Positions 17,434 to 26,753 of a stretch of 64,000 nucleotides of DNA are shown in pieces. The position numbers and the translations under genes are program-made. The notes below the pieces were generated by a model. It was not told the origin of the DNA. It was given only the letters and a program-made list of their open reading frames with translations, and searched no databases. The stretch lies in assembly GCF_000017805.1 (NCBI RefSeq), contig NC_009767.1, forward strand, positions 4,629,001 through 4,693,000, written 5' to 3'. This DNA is from Roseiflexus castenholzii DSM 13941. GTDB lineage: Bacteria; Chloroflexota; Chloroflexia; Chloroflexales; Roseiflexaceae. Numbering within the stretch: the stretch's first letter is position 1; each line of letters opens with the position of its first letter.

Positions 17434-19773
17434 ATGCAAGAACTCAGCGCTTTCGAACAGGCAGCCGTATGGGCCGTGCTCGGCGTTGCGATTTTCGGCA
17501 TCGCATATGCCTTCGTCCTTCGGGCGCAGATTCTGGCGCAGGACAAAGGCACCGCCCGCATGCAAGAGGTCTGGGGATTCATCAAAGACGGCGCGAATGC
17601 CTACCTCAGTCGTCAGTTCCGCACCATCGCCATTCTGATCGTCGTTCTGACATTTCTCCTCGCCGCCAGTGTGTTCATCATTCCGCCGACGCGCGAAGCG
17701 GTCGAACACTTCGGCAGTGAGGAAGCAGCGACTCTGTGGGTAGCACTCGGGCGTGCCGTCGCCTTCTTGATGGGGTCGTTGTTCTCGTATGCGGTCGGCT
17801 TCGTCGGCATGAATGTGGCAGTCGAAGGGAATGTGCGTGTGGCTGCCGCATCGCGCAAAGGGTACAACCCGGCGTTGCAAGTCGCCTACAAGTCGGGGTC
17901 GGTGACTGGCATGCTGACAGTGGGGCTTGGACTGCTGGGTGGGACGTTGATCTTTATGGTGTTTGGCATCGCTGCCCCGGACGCGCTCCTCGGCTTTGGC
18001 TTTGGCGGCTCGCTGATCGCGCTCTTCATGCGCGTCGGCGGCGGTATCTACACCAAGGCAGCCGACGTTGGCGCCGACCTGGTGGGAAAGGTGGAAGCCG
18101 GCATCCCTGAAGACGACCCGCGCAATGCGGCGGTGATCGCCGACCTGGTGGGCGACAATGTCGGCGACTGCGCCGGTATGGCGGCAGACGTGTTCGAAAG
18201 CTTCGAGGTAACGCTGGTATCGGCGCTCATCCTGGGACTGGTGCTGGGCGATGCCGTCGTCGGCACGCTGGGCGATGGTCAGTACGACCTGCGCTTCATT
18301 GTCTTCCCGCTCGTGTTGCGCGCAATCGGCGTGATTGCATCGGTCATCGGCAACTCTATCGTCAGCACCGACGAGAAGCGCCGCAATGCGATGGCAGCCA
18401 TGAACCGCGGCTTTTATGTCGCTGCGCTCGTCTGCTTCATTGGATTTGCGGGGTTCACGGCAGTCTATATGGTCGATCCGACAACCGGCGCAATCGACTG
18501 GCGCCCCTTCCTGGCGACGATCGCCGGTCTGGTGCTGGCAGTGGCGCTCGATAAACTGACGGAGTATTTCACATCGACACACTTCAACCCGGTGAAGGAA
18601 ACCAGTAAAGCATCGAAGACTGGCGCAGCCACCAATATTCTTTCCGGTCTGGCGCTTGGCATGGAGTCGAGCGTGTGGGCGATCCTGGTGATCTGTGCGT
18701 CGATCCTGACGTCGATTGCCATCTACAGCGGGTACTCGACCGATCCCACGGTAACGCTCACCGCTGTGCTGTACGGCGTGTCGCTCACCGGCATCGGGAT
18801 GCTGACGCTCACCGGCAACACGATCTCGATGGACTCGTTCGGCCCGATTTCAGACAATGCCAACGGCATCGGTGAGATGGCAGGGCTGGATAAGAATGCA
18901 CGCAATGTCATGGACGATCTGGACGCGGTCGGCAACACGACAAAGGCGGTCACCAAAGGGATCGCCATCGGTTCCGCCGTGATTGCAGCCGTTGCGCTCT
19001 ACGGCTCGTACCTGGCGGATGTGTCGAAGGTGCAGGAGCAGATCGGCGTGCCGCTGGCAGAGCAGCTGCGCACCATCGGCATCAATGTCGCTATGCCGAC
19101 CGTGTTTATTGGGTTGTTGATCGGTGGCGCTGTGCCGTTCTTGTTCTCGTCGCTGACGATCCGCGCAGTGCAGCGCGCGGCGTCGCAGATCGTGAACGAA
19201 GTGCGCCGTCAGTTCAAGATTCCAGGAGTCATGGAAGGCACGGTGACGCCTGATTATGCACAGGCCGTCAGCATCTCCACCGTAGCAGCGCAGAAGGAAC
19301 TGATCAGCTTGGGCTTGATCGCGGTGATGGTGCCGATCCTGGTCGGCTTCCTACTCGGTGTCGAGGCGCTCGGCGGATTCCTGGCGGGCATCATCCTCTC
19401 CGGTCAGTTGATGGCGGTCTTTCAGGCGAACGCTGGCGGCGCCTGGGATAATGCGAAGAAGTACATCGAAGAAGGGAACTTCGGCGGCAAGCACTCAGAA
19501 CCGCACAAAGCAGCCGTGGTGGGCGACACGGTCGGCGATCCCCTGAAGGACACGGCGGGACCGGCGTTGAACCCCATGATCAAGGTGATCAACCTGGTGG
19601 CGCTGATCATCGCCCCGATTGTGGTGACGATCCCAAGCGGCAGCCCCGGCGTCATTTTTGCTATGGTCCTCTGCGCTGCGGCGCTGGTCTGGGCAATCTG
19701 GCAGAGCAAGCGCGAAGCGCCGTCGATGACGACCGAGACTCCCGCACCCGCAACGACGGCGAAAGGGGTGTGA
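17434..19773 (+). CDS. hppA: Membrane-bound H+-translocating pyrophosphatase, K+-independent type
   Basis: A 779-residue integral membrane pump with about 16 helices. It couples hydrolysis of cytoplasmic pyrophosphate to proton export. Seen: substrate-binding DVGADLVGKVEAGIPEDDP, DNVGDCAGMAADVFESFE, and the C-terminal GDTVGDPLKDTAGPALNP block. The cation-specificity segment reads GNTTKAVTKG, with Lys where K+-dependent enzymes have Ala and Thr where they have Gly. By family knowledge this predicts a K+-independent proton pump and argues against Na+ transport. The ATG at 17434 has AGGAGAGAG upstream. It is monocistronic, with its own promoters, a structured leader, and a large hairpin after the stop. 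Confidence 0.96.
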   Translation: MQELSAFEQAAVWAVLGVAIFGIAYAFVLRAQILAQDKGTARMQEVWGFIKDGANAYLSRQFRTIAILIVVLTFLLAASVFIIPPTREAVEHFGSEEAATLWVALGRAVAFLMGSLFSYAVGFVGMNVAVEGNVRVAAASRKGYNPALQVAYKSGSVTGMLTVGLGLLGGTLIFMVFGIAAPDALLGFGFGGSLIALFMRVGGGIYTKAADVGADLVGKVEAGIPEDDPRNAAVIADLVGDNVGDCAGMAADVFESFEVTLVSALILGLVLGDAVVGTLGDGQYDLRFIVFPLVLRAIGVIASVIGNSIVSTDEKRRNAMAAMNRGFYVAALVCFIGFAGFTAVYMVDPTTGAIDWRPFLATIAGLVLAVALDKLTEYFTSTHFNPVKETSKASKTGAATNILSGLALGMESSVWAILVICASILTSIAIYSGYSTDPTVTLTAVLYGVSLTGIGMLTLTGNTISMDSFGPISDNANGIGEMAGLDKNARNVMDDLDAVGNTTKAVTKGIAIGSAVIAAVALYGSYLADVSKVQEQIGVPLAEQLRTIGINVAMPTVFIGLLIGGAVPFLFSSLTIRAVQRAASQIVNEVRRQFKIPGVMEGTVTPDYAQAVSISTVAAQKELISLGLIAVMVPILVGFLLGVEALGGFLAGIILSGQLMAVFQANAGGAWDNAKKYIEEGNFGGKHSEPHKAAVVGDTVGDPLKDTAGPALNPMIKVINLVALIIAPIVVTIPSGSPGVIFAMVLCAAALVWAIWQSKREAPSMTTETPAPATTAKGV

Positions 19774-19826
19774 TGTTGGGGCAGGTCTTGGACCTGCCCG
19801 CAAGGTTGGGCGGGTCCACGACGTTG

Positions 19827-19882
19827 GGGGCAGGTAGGGGCAGGTCGTAGGGGGCAGGTCTCAGCCTGCCCCTACCTGCCCC
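19827..19882. terminator. Long hairpin between convergent hppA and zinc-ribbon genes
   Basis: An 18-bp perfect stem, GGGGCAGGTAGGGGCAGG (19827-19844) with its complement at 19865-19882. A second 9-bp hairpin, GGGCAGGTC-TTG-GACCTGCCC, lies at 19779-19799, and the whole gap is bounded by a 14-bp inverted repeat (19773-19786, 19874-19887). The tail toward the plus strand is only weakly T-rich. Position between convergent stops suggests a bidirectional terminator. Confidence 0.6.
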
Positions 19883-19890
19883 AACATTTA

Positions 19891-20277
19891 TTACATCCGA
19901 TTGCGCCGCTGCGACTGAAAACAATCGTCGCACAGCACCGGCTTGCGCCCACTCGGAACGAACGGCACTTTCGCCTCACGCCCACAGTTGGCGCAGATCG
20001 CGGTGTACATTTCGCGCACTCCCGATGAACGCGCACTGCCGCCACGATCGTAGCCACTGTCTCGCTCGCTATACCCACCGCTCCGTTCGCTATATCCGCC
20101 GCTGCTACGATTGCCGTAGCCGCCTCCACCGGACGCTTTGCGCGCCTGCCGACAACTTGGGCAACGCGATGGCTCGTTGGTGAACCCCTTCTGCGCGTAA
20201 AACTCCTGCTCACCCGCAGTGAAGACGAACTGTGCGCCGCAATCGCGGCATGTCAGAGTTTTGTCGGCGTAGCTCAT
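19891..20277 (-). CDS. Double zinc-ribbon protein with Gly/Ser/Tyr/Arg-rich linker
   Basis: A 128-residue protein. An N-terminal zinc ribbon (CRDCG and CPSCR, about residues 10-42) matches the zf-trcl/probable zinc-binding family, and a C-terminal one uses CANCG and CDDCF (about 95-120). The linker of roughly 45 residues is rich in G, S, Y and R (GGYSERSGGYSERDSGYDRGG), resembling disordered RNA-binding linkers. Function is unknown; nucleic-acid binding is plausible. It is a lone minus-strand gene; upstream is an AT-rich patch near 20406-20430 that may hold its promoter. Confidence 0.75.
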   Translation of the reverse strand: MSYADKTLTCRDCGAQFVFTAGEQEFYAQKGFTNEPSRCPSCRQARKASGGGGYGNRSSGGYSERSGGYSERDSGYDRGGSARSSGVREMYTAICANCGREAKVPFVPSGRKPVLCDDCFQSQRRNRM

Positions 20278-20471
20278 CGCTCGCTTCGCTCCTTTGGGCT
20301 TGCTTTCAAGCCCACACCTTGGGTTTTGATCGACTGGGGTCTGGCAAACGATGGGCTATGGGATCTGACCGGAGAGGCAGGAATCCAGGGCGCCACGTGG
20401 AACCAAACCATATATAGTGTATCATGTGCGCAAAGGGATTGCAAGGATGACGTGACGGCGGGGAGGGCTTC

Positions 20472-21554
20472 TCAGTTCCTTAATGGAAGATGCATCCAGC
20501 GTAATGCGATGCCGAGGTCGGTGGTGATGGCGTTGCGCGCGGTTGGGATGTAGCGACCCGGAAGATGTCGCCGGATGAGATTGATCACCACATTCCGGCA
20601 CACGGCGAGGATGACCCCAATGGCCCGTCCGTGCAAGCGATCTTCCTGCATGCTGCCATCCCGTGGTCGGTGGACTTGATTTTCGATCGTCCAGTGGTTG
20701 CGGATGCTCGCCAGGAACTGTGCGGGCGTGCGTTGGCGACTACTGACGACCGTCACTTCCTCTACCGTCCACAGGTCCGCATGCCGCCGCCGACACCAGC
20801 GTCGGAGCCCGCCAATCTGTGTGACCTGCCGCCACCCATATGCGGTCATGAGAGACGGCCCCACGTCTCCCGCATCCACGACCCAGAGCTCGCGGATCTC
20901 CAATCGCCCCCGCGATTGCTCGATCGTCTGCGCATCCGGCGCCCGGCGGGGTTGGAGTTCACGACGGAACCCGATCGGCTGGCGCTTCCGCCGGGGTGGC
21001 GCAATCTGATCCAGCGCTACCGGCAACGGGGCTGGCGGCGTGTCCGGGGGGGAAAAGCACCTGCGGGGCGACCCGGTCATCGAGGAGCGCCTGCACTCAG
21101 CCTGATCGCCTTTGACACCGCCCAGGTAATTGCCGTGTTCCTGCACAATGGTTTGGGTGACGGCGGCATTCAGGAAGCCCGCATCCATACTGACCATGCG
21201 CCCGTCCAAGGGCGCTTCCGTGAGCAGCGCCAACAGGGCCGCCGCCGCATCCCCGCCGACGGCCTCGCGTTGGGCGAGCGCCATCCCCGTGGTATGGGTG
21301 ACGAGTTCGACGCCATGCAGGGCGGGCGCCCCGGCGCGTTTGCTCCCCCCTAAGACCTTGCCATCGGCCCTGATCCCGCCCACGGGCATGCCAAGCAGTC
21401 GCTCCATCCAGGGACGCAGCCGCCGATCCAGGTCGTCCGCATCCACGCATGCCAGCAGGTCCCGTACCGTATTGTAGGCGGGGAAATGCGGACTGTGGGC
21501 CCCAAGTGGACGCCAGCGCACAGCGCCCCTACCGGGCGGACCCCTGAACCACAT
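20472..21554 (-). pseudogene. Decayed ISAs1-family transposase
   Basis: The reading frame (about 360 residues from the first homologous Met) shows ISAs1-type DDE blocks: RADGKVLGGS (first Asp), VSMDAGFLN with YLGGVKGDQ (second Asp), SRGRLEIRELWVVD, and IRNHWTIENQVHRPRDGSMQED with the acidic residue. The usual N-terminal 50-70 residues are missing. Between about 21098 and 21046 the translation is out of frame: shifting by one base restores VQALLDDRVAPQVLF before the frame returns at a run of seven G. Two compensating indels therefore scramble about 17 residues. No clear terminal inverted repeats are seen. I judge it inactive. Confidence 0.75.
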
Positions 21555-21565
21555 AGGGTGCGTCC

Positions 21566-21594
21566 TTGACAGGAGCGCGACTCTCGTATACCAT
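21566..21594 (+). promoter_or_regulatory. Candidate promoter of the galactoside operon
   Basis: A perfect TTGACA at 21566-21571; a -10 is less clear (TACCAT at 21589-21594 with 17-bp spacing, or TATACC with 15). It precedes the palindrome at 21609-21623 and the GntR gene. Confidence 0.45.
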
Positions 21595-21608
21595 GCATGT
21601 GTCTTATA

Positions 21609-21623
21609 TCCTATGCCATAGGA
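21609..21623 (+). promoter_or_regulatory. Candidate GntR operator
   Basis: Perfect palindrome TCCTATG-C-CATAGGA, located 21 bases upstream of the GntR gene and downstream of the TTGACA. Position and symmetry fit an autoregulatory operator for the adjacent GntR-family protein. Confidence 0.55.
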
Positions 21624-21643
21624 CAGACTGACGGAGTAGTCAG

Positions 21644-22603
21644 ATGGCAATGCATGATCGTATCTCCGCCAAAGATATCCAGCGCGCACTGATATGGCGT
21701 ATCAGCAATGGCGTATACCATCCCGGCGAAGCGTTGCCGCCGGTGCGCAAACTGGCTGAAGAATTCGGCGCAAACCGCAACACAGTGAACAAAGCCTGCC
21801 AGGAATTGCGCAAACTTGGCCTTCTGGAAATGCGCGCCGACCGGCGCTCTCCCATCGTTACGCGCATGGCAACGACGGCGGCGCCGCTTGAGCACGTGCG
21901 GCAGCAGGCGCGCGACGTAGTGTGGCAGGCGATGTCGGCAGGTATGACGCGCCAACAACTGCTCGCCGACATAACCGCGCTGATCGAAGAAGTGTACGGC
22001 GAAAGCGATCTGACGATCCGCTTCCTCGAGTGCAATTCCTACGACAGCACGACCCTGAGCCATGATCTGTCCCGCTTGACCGGTGTGCCGATCAGCGCAG
22101 GCTTGCTCGACGAACTGCGCCAGAATGTTGACGCATTCGCCCAGGCATACGACCTGATCGTGACGACTTTCCATCATCTCGCCGAGGTGTCACAGGCGCT
22201 GGCACAGTACCGGGACCGTGTGATCGGCGTCGATACGCGCCCCTCGCCCGAGTCGTTGCTCCGCATTGCGCGGCTGACGAAGCCACGGATCGGACTGGTG
22301 TGCACCCTGCCGGATACTGCTCGTTCGCTGGAATACACCATTCTGAGTTATCAACCGACAGCGCATGTCGTCACCGCGCTGATCGGCGCTCACGATGATG
22401 TTCGTCGTCTGGCGCGCGGTTGCGATCACCTGGTGGTGACGCACAACTGCGTCCCTGCGCTCACGGAATTGACCGGTCGCCGACCCGACGTGGTGATCGA
22501 GTTCCGCATCGATGACCAGTCTATCGAGTATTTGAAAGAGCGCATTCGTGATGCTCGCCAAAGGGCAGCAATGGCGCCACGCGCCCAGGAGAGTGTTTCG
22601 TGA
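21644..22603 (+). CDS. GntR-family transcriptional regulator of the galactoside operon
   Basis: A 319-residue regulator. The N-terminal winged helix-turn-helix (about residues 8-75) reads ISNGVYHPGEALPPVRKLAEEFGANRNTVNKA, split here as ISNGVYHPGEALPPVRK and LAEEFGANRNTVNKA, typical of GntR proteins. The C-terminal domain of about 240 residues is not a clear FadR, HutC or MocR type; it may bind a sugar effector. The ATG at 21644 has GGAG at 21633-21636. The stop overlaps the GTG start of the GH36 gene by 4 bases, so regulator and enzymes form one operon. The palindrome at 21609-21623 suggests autoregulation. Confidence 0.88.
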   Translation: MAMHDRISAKDIQRALIWRISNGVYHPGEALPPVRKLAEEFGANRNTVNKACQELRKLGLLEMRADRRSPIVTRMATTAAPLEHVRQQARDVVWQAMSAGMTRQQLLADITALIEEVYGESDLTIRFLECNSYDSTTLSHDLSRLTGVPISAGLLDELRQNVDAFAQAYDLIVTTFHHLAEVSQALAQYRDRVIGVDTRPSPESLLRIARLTKPRIGLVCTLPDTARSLEYTILSYQPTAHVVTALIGAHDDVRRLARGCDHLVVTHNCVPALTELTGRRPDVVIEFRIDDQSIEYLKERIRDARQRAAMAPRAQESVS

Positions 22604-24654
22604 CCATCCCCGCCACGCTCGATCACTCCACTGCTGGACTTGTCTGCCTGCTGCGTCTTATTCCACACATCGGGCTGATGCGTCTCGGGCTGGCGCATGA
22701 GTCGTGGGCGTTGGATTCATCGGCGCTCTTTGCGGCAGTGATTGATGGACAATTGTTCGATGCACAGACACCGGGCGCCCAGGTGCGGCATGTGTCAGAG
22801 TCTGAAACGCCGCCTGGCATGCGCCACGTGTGTGTTGAACTGGCATATGCCGATTCCGGGATCGTCGTTGCGTATCATATCGTAACCTATGCCGATAGTG
22901 CGGCGTTGGAGACATGGATCGTCGTGCAGAATGAGGGAGACGTACCGCGTCGCGTGACCCGTCTGGACTCGCTGGCGCTCGATCTTCCTCCCGATGGATA
23001 CCATCTCTGCGCCTTTACCGGCGCATGGGGCGCAGAGTTCGAGCCGCAGCGCATGATCCTCAATAGCGCCATCACCCTGGAAAGCCGGTCTGGACGCTCA
23101 TCGCACGGCCATCATCCCTGGTTTACGCTTGTGCGCAATGGTCGCTCGCTGATGTCCGGCATGATTGCGTGGTCGGGCAACTGGGTGATCCGTTTCACGC
23201 CAAAGCTGGATGGCGCTCTCGCGCTGTCGGGCGGGTTGCACAACTGGGAATTCGCCGTCGATCTTGCGCCGGGCGCATCGGTCGCGGCGCCGCCGGTGAC
23301 ACTGGCGTTCGCAACAGGCGCCGATCTCGATGAGACGGCGGTTCAGTTTGCGCGTTTGGGACGGCAGTTCTGGTATCCGCGCAATGCGCTGGCGGATGCG
23401 CTGCCGGTCGAGTGGAACCACTGGTGGGCATACGAAGACCGCGCACTCGATGAGGCGACCTTCCGCGCCAATGTCGATGTCGCGGCGCGCCTGGGCATCG
23501 AGGTATGCACCCTCGACGCCGGATGGTTCGGTGCGCCGGACGCCGATACGCACTGGTACGAACAACGCGGCGACTGGGATAGGGTCAATACTGCGCGCTT
23601 CCCGTCCGGCATTCGCGCACTTGCCGATGATGTCCACGCGCATGGCATGCGTTTCGGCATCTGGTGCGAAATTGAGGGGCTTGGCATCCACGCGCAACTG
23701 GCAGAGCGGCATCCTGAATTCATCGCCATGCGCGACGGTGAACGCCTTGGGTACGTCTGCCTTGGCAATCCGGCGGCGCAGCAGTGGGCATTCGAGACGC
23801 TCGACCGTCTTGTGCGCGAAAACGGGTGCGACTGGATCAAACTGGATTTTAATCTCAACCCTGGCGCCGGCTGCAACCGCACCGATCATGGGCATGGCGC
23901 GGAAGACGGATTGTATGCCCACTATCGCGGATACTATGCGCTCCTCGACCGGTTGCGCGCCACGCACCCCGAGGTCGTACTGGAAAATTGCTCGTCGGGC
24001 GGGCTGCGCATCGATCCGGGCATCGCGCGCCGCACGCACATGGCATTCCTGAGCGACCCGGACTGGCCCGAACACAGTTTGCAGGTGTTTTGGGGCGCAA
24101 CCTGTATGCTCGCACCGGATGCCTGCCTGCACTGGGGCTACAGTGAGTGGGCATTTGCGGAACATCCGAGCCAGACATTCAATCCGTGCGATCCGGCGCT
24201 TCAGCCGCACCAGGTCGATTGCTACACCCGCATTTCGATGCTGCGGCGCTTTGGCTTCTCGCAGCGTCTGCCTGATCTGCCGGAATGGGTCGCGCAGCGG
24301 TACGCTGAACATATTCAGTTCTACAAAACGGTCATGCGGCGCTTTGTGCGCGAGGCGGATATGTACCGCCTGACCGGGCAACCACTTGGCGAGGGGCGTG
24401 GCGACCGCTGGGCCGGATTTCAGTACCGGATGCCGGACGGCAACGAGCATCTGATCGCGATCTTTCGCCTGCCCGGCGGAGAACCATCGCGCGCGCTGCG
24501 CTTGAAACACCTGCAACCGGATCGCGTCTATACCCTTTCGTGGATCGATACCGGGCATCGGGCGCAGATGAACGGCGCTACTTTGATGGATGCCGGGCTG
24601 CATGTCGAGAACCTGCCGGAAGAAGGATCGGCCATCGTGCTGATCCACGGATGA
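22600..24654 (+). CDS. Alpha-galactosidase, GH36 family
   Basis: A 684-residue enzyme with the GH36 layout: N-terminal beta-sandwich (about 1-270), a TIM barrel (about 280-600), and a C-terminal beta domain. Barrel motifs seen: WNHWWAYEDRALDE, CTLDAGWFG, MRFGIWCEIEG, CDWIKLDFNLNPG (probable nucleophile D416), VLENCSSGGLR and FLSDPDWPE (probable acid/base D486). It hydrolyses terminal alpha-galactosyl groups of melibiose- or raffinose-like sugars. No signal peptide, so it acts on sugars after import. The GTG start overlaps the regulator stop. A MITE-like element lies between it and the permeases. Confidence 0.93.
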   Translation: MTIPATLDHSTAGLVCLLRLIPHIGLMRLGLAHESWALDSSALFAAVIDGQLFDAQTPGAQVRHVSESETPPGMRHVCVELAYADSGIVVAYHIVTYADSAALETWIVVQNEGDVPRRVTRLDSLALDLPPDGYHLCAFTGAWGAEFEPQRMILNSAITLESRSGRSSHGHHPWFTLVRNGRSLMSGMIAWSGNWVIRFTPKLDGALALSGGLHNWEFAVDLAPGASVAAPPVTLAFATGADLDETAVQFARLGRQFWYPRNALADALPVEWNHWWAYEDRALDEATFRANVDVAARLGIEVCTLDAGWFGAPDADTHWYEQRGDWDRVNTARFPSGIRALADDVHAHGMRFGIWCEIEGLGIHAQLAERHPEFIAMRDGERLGYVCLGNPAAQQWAFETLDRLVRENGCDWIKLDFNLNPGAGCNRTDHGHGAEDGLYAHYRGYYALLDRLRATHPEVVLENCSSGGLRIDPGIARRTHMAFLSDPDWPEHSLQVFWGATCMLAPDACLHWGYSEWAFAEHPSQTFNPCDPALQPHQVDCYTRISMLRRFGFSQRLPDLPEWVAQRYAEHIQFYKTVMRRFVREADMYRLTGQPLGEGRGDRWAGFQYRMPDGNEHLIAIFRLPGGEPSRALRLKHLQPDRVYTLSWIDTGHRAQMNGATLMDAGLHVENLPEEGSAIVLIHG

Positions 24655-24670
24655 ACCGAGAACAGAGTGG

Positions 24671-24823
24671 TTATACCAATGACCTGTGACCATCCGGCAT
24701 GGTCACCCCGAGCCGCGCGCGGGGTCGTGCGCGACCCGCGCAGATTCCTCGCTCCGCTCGGAATGACAAGTCGCTGCGCTCGGAATGACCAGCATGCGGC
24801 ATCGTCAATCGTCATTGGTATTA
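24671..24823 (+). mobile_element. MITE-like element, copy 2
   Basis: A 153-bp element bounded by TTATACCAATGAC (24671-24683) and GTCATTGGTATTA (24811-24823), a 12 of 13 terminal inverted repeat. It holds a perfect hairpin GTGACCAT-CCGGC-ATGGTCAC (24686-24706). It is the reverse complement of copy 1 at 15945-16098. It separates the GH36 gene from the permease genes and may affect operon readthrough. Confidence 0.75.
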
Positions 24824-24847
24824 CTCGTCTCAGTGAGGAGCAGCGCA

Positions 24848-25798
24848 ATGGATACGCCTCATCCTCAACCACGCATCGTCGTGCATCCCGGCACACGGCG
24901 AACCAACCGCCGGCAGCGCATCGAAGCGATCAACGCCTATATTTTTATGGCGCCGGCCATCCTGGGTTTGCTCTTCTTCACGCTGGGTCCCATGGTCGCC
25001 TCATTGTTGCTCAGTTTCACTGAGTACAATATTTTGACCGATCCACGCTGGAATGGTCTGGCGAACTACGAACGACTCTTCAACGACAAACTGTTCTGGC
25101 AGTCGCTCAGGGTCAGCGCCATCTATTCGATCATCAGCGTGCCGTTGGGTCTGGTTGTCGCCCTGGGGCTGGCGCTGCTCCTGAACCACAAAATGCGCGG
25201 AATACTGTTTTTTCGCTCGGTGTACTACCTGCCGACGGTTATTTCCGGCGTTGGTGTCGCAATGCTCTGGCGCTGGCTGTTCAATGGCGACTACGGCATT
25301 ATCAATATTGTGCTGCGCAATGTTGGCATCCGCGGTCCCAACTGGCTGTTCGACGAAACGTGGGCGCTGGTGGCGTTGATTATCGCCAGTCTGTGGGGAG
25401 TTGGCGGAACAATGCTGATCTTCCTGGCAGGGTTGCAGGGCATTCCGCAGGAATTGTACGAAGCCGCCGAGATCGACGGCGCCGGACGGTGGCGACAGTT
25501 TACCAGCATCACGCTGCCGATGATCTCGCATGTCACCTTCTTCAACCTGGTGCTGGGAGTTATTGGCGCATTGCAGGTTTTCACCGACGCGTATGTGATT
25601 ACCGGCGGCGGACCGAACAACGCCACGCTTTTCCTTTCGGTCTATCTCTATCGACACGCCTTCCAATACCTGAACTTTGGCTATGCCGCCGCCGTGGCGT
25701 GGGTGCTGTTCCTGATCGTTCTGGCGCTGACCTTGCTGGTCTTCAAATCGTCGCCGCTCTGGGTTTACTACGAGAGTGAGCGACCGGGGAGGAACTGA
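24848..25798 (+). CDS. Sugar ABC transporter permease (MalF/UgpA-like)
   Basis: A 316-residue permease with six membrane helices. The cytoplasmic coupling motif EAAEIDGAGRWRQFTSITLP (an EAA loop) is near residue 210-230, typical of carbohydrate uptake transporters of the CUT1 group. The start at 24848 (MDTPHPQP) has GAGGAG 8 bases upstream. The stop TGA overlaps the next ATG by one base. It pairs with the following permease and binding protein to import galactosides. Confidence 0.93.
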   Translation: MDTPHPQPRIVVHPGTRRTNRRQRIEAINAYIFMAPAILGLLFFTLGPMVASLLLSFTEYNILTDPRWNGLANYERLFNDKLFWQSLRVSAIYSIISVPLGLVVALGLALLLNHKMRGILFFRSVYYLPTVISGVGVAMLWRWLFNGDYGIINIVLRNVGIRGPNWLFDETWALVALIIASLWGVGGTMLIFLAGLQGIPQELYEAAEIDGAGRWRQFTSITLPMISHVTFFNLVLGVIGALQVFTDAYVITGGGPNNATLFLSVYLYRHAFQYLNFGYAAAVAWVLFLIVLALTLLVFKSSPLWVYYESERPGRN

Positions 25799-26673
25799 TG
25801 AGTGTGCGGAGCGCTGCTCTGCTCTTCTGGCGGACCCGTCGCGGTCAGGCGCGTCTGACATCGCTGACGACGCTTCTCATCCTGCTGGCAGGGTCCACAT
25901 TGGTGCTGATTCCCTTCTTCTGGATGATCTCGACATCACTGAAGCAGGCGAGTCAGGTGTACCTCTCGCCGCCGATCTGGCTCCCTGACCCGCCGCAGTG
26001 GGAGAACTACGTGCAGGCGGTGACGCGCGTGCCGTTTCATCTGTACGCATGGAACACAGCCATCATTGTTGGATTGGTGACGATTGGCACGCTTCTTTCG
26101 TGTTCGCTCAGCGCCTACGGATTTGCGCGCCTGTCGGCGCCGGGCAAGAACGTCATCTTCATGCTGTTGCTCTCGACGCTGATGTTGCCCAGCGCCGTAA
26201 CACTCGTGCCAACTTACCTGCTGTTTAATGCGCTGGGATGGGTGGGATCGTTTCTGCCGCTTATCGTGCCCGCCTACTTCGGCAGCGCGTTTTTTATCTT
26301 CCTGCTGCGGCAGTTCTACCTGACGATCCCGCGTGAACTCGAAGAGGCTGCGACGATTGACGGCGCCAATGTCTACCAGATTTGGTGGAGCATCATGATG
26401 CCGCTCAGTTATCCCGTGCTGGCGACGGTGGTGGTCTTTACGTTTGTGGGCACGTACAACGACTTTTTCACGCCGTTGATCTACCTGACCGATGAGAGCA
26501 AACGCACCATTGCAGTCGCGCTCTCCTATTTCCAGGGTTCGCCGCGTATCGGGCCGCAGATGCACCTGCTGATGGCAGCGGTGACGATTTCGATCGTGCC
26601 GCCGCTCATTCTGTTCATTCTGGCGCAACGATATTTCGTGCGCGGAATCGTGATGACCGGGATTAAGGGGTAG
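25798..26673 (+). CDS. Sugar ABC transporter permease (MalG-like)
   Basis: A 291-residue second permease with six membrane helices and the EAA loop EEAATIDGANVYQIWWSIMM. It is translationally coupled to the upstream permease (TGATG). No ATP-binding subunit is encoded in this operon or anywhere else in the window apart from the exporter pair, so an ATPase shared among several sugar transporters (MsmK-like) is likely. Confidence 0.93.
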   Translation: MSVRSAALLFWRTRRGQARLTSLTTLLILLAGSTLVLIPFFWMISTSLKQASQVYLSPPIWLPDPPQWENYVQAVTRVPFHLYAWNTAIIVGLVTIGTLLSCSLSAYGFARLSAPGKNVIFMLLLSTLMLPSAVTLVPTYLLFNALGWVGSFLPLIVPAYFGSAFFIFLLRQFYLTIPRELEEAATIDGANVYQIWWSIMMPLSYPVLATVVVFTFVGTYNDFFTPLIYLTDESKRTIAVALSYFQGSPRIGPQMHLLMAAVTISIVPPLILFILAQRYFVRGIVMTGIKG

Positions 26674-26753
26674 GAGCGCCATGCGTCGCGTCCCGCGCTC
26701 GCAGCATATTGGATGTTCGTGGCAGAAAACAAGCGATAGAGGAGGATTCCATC

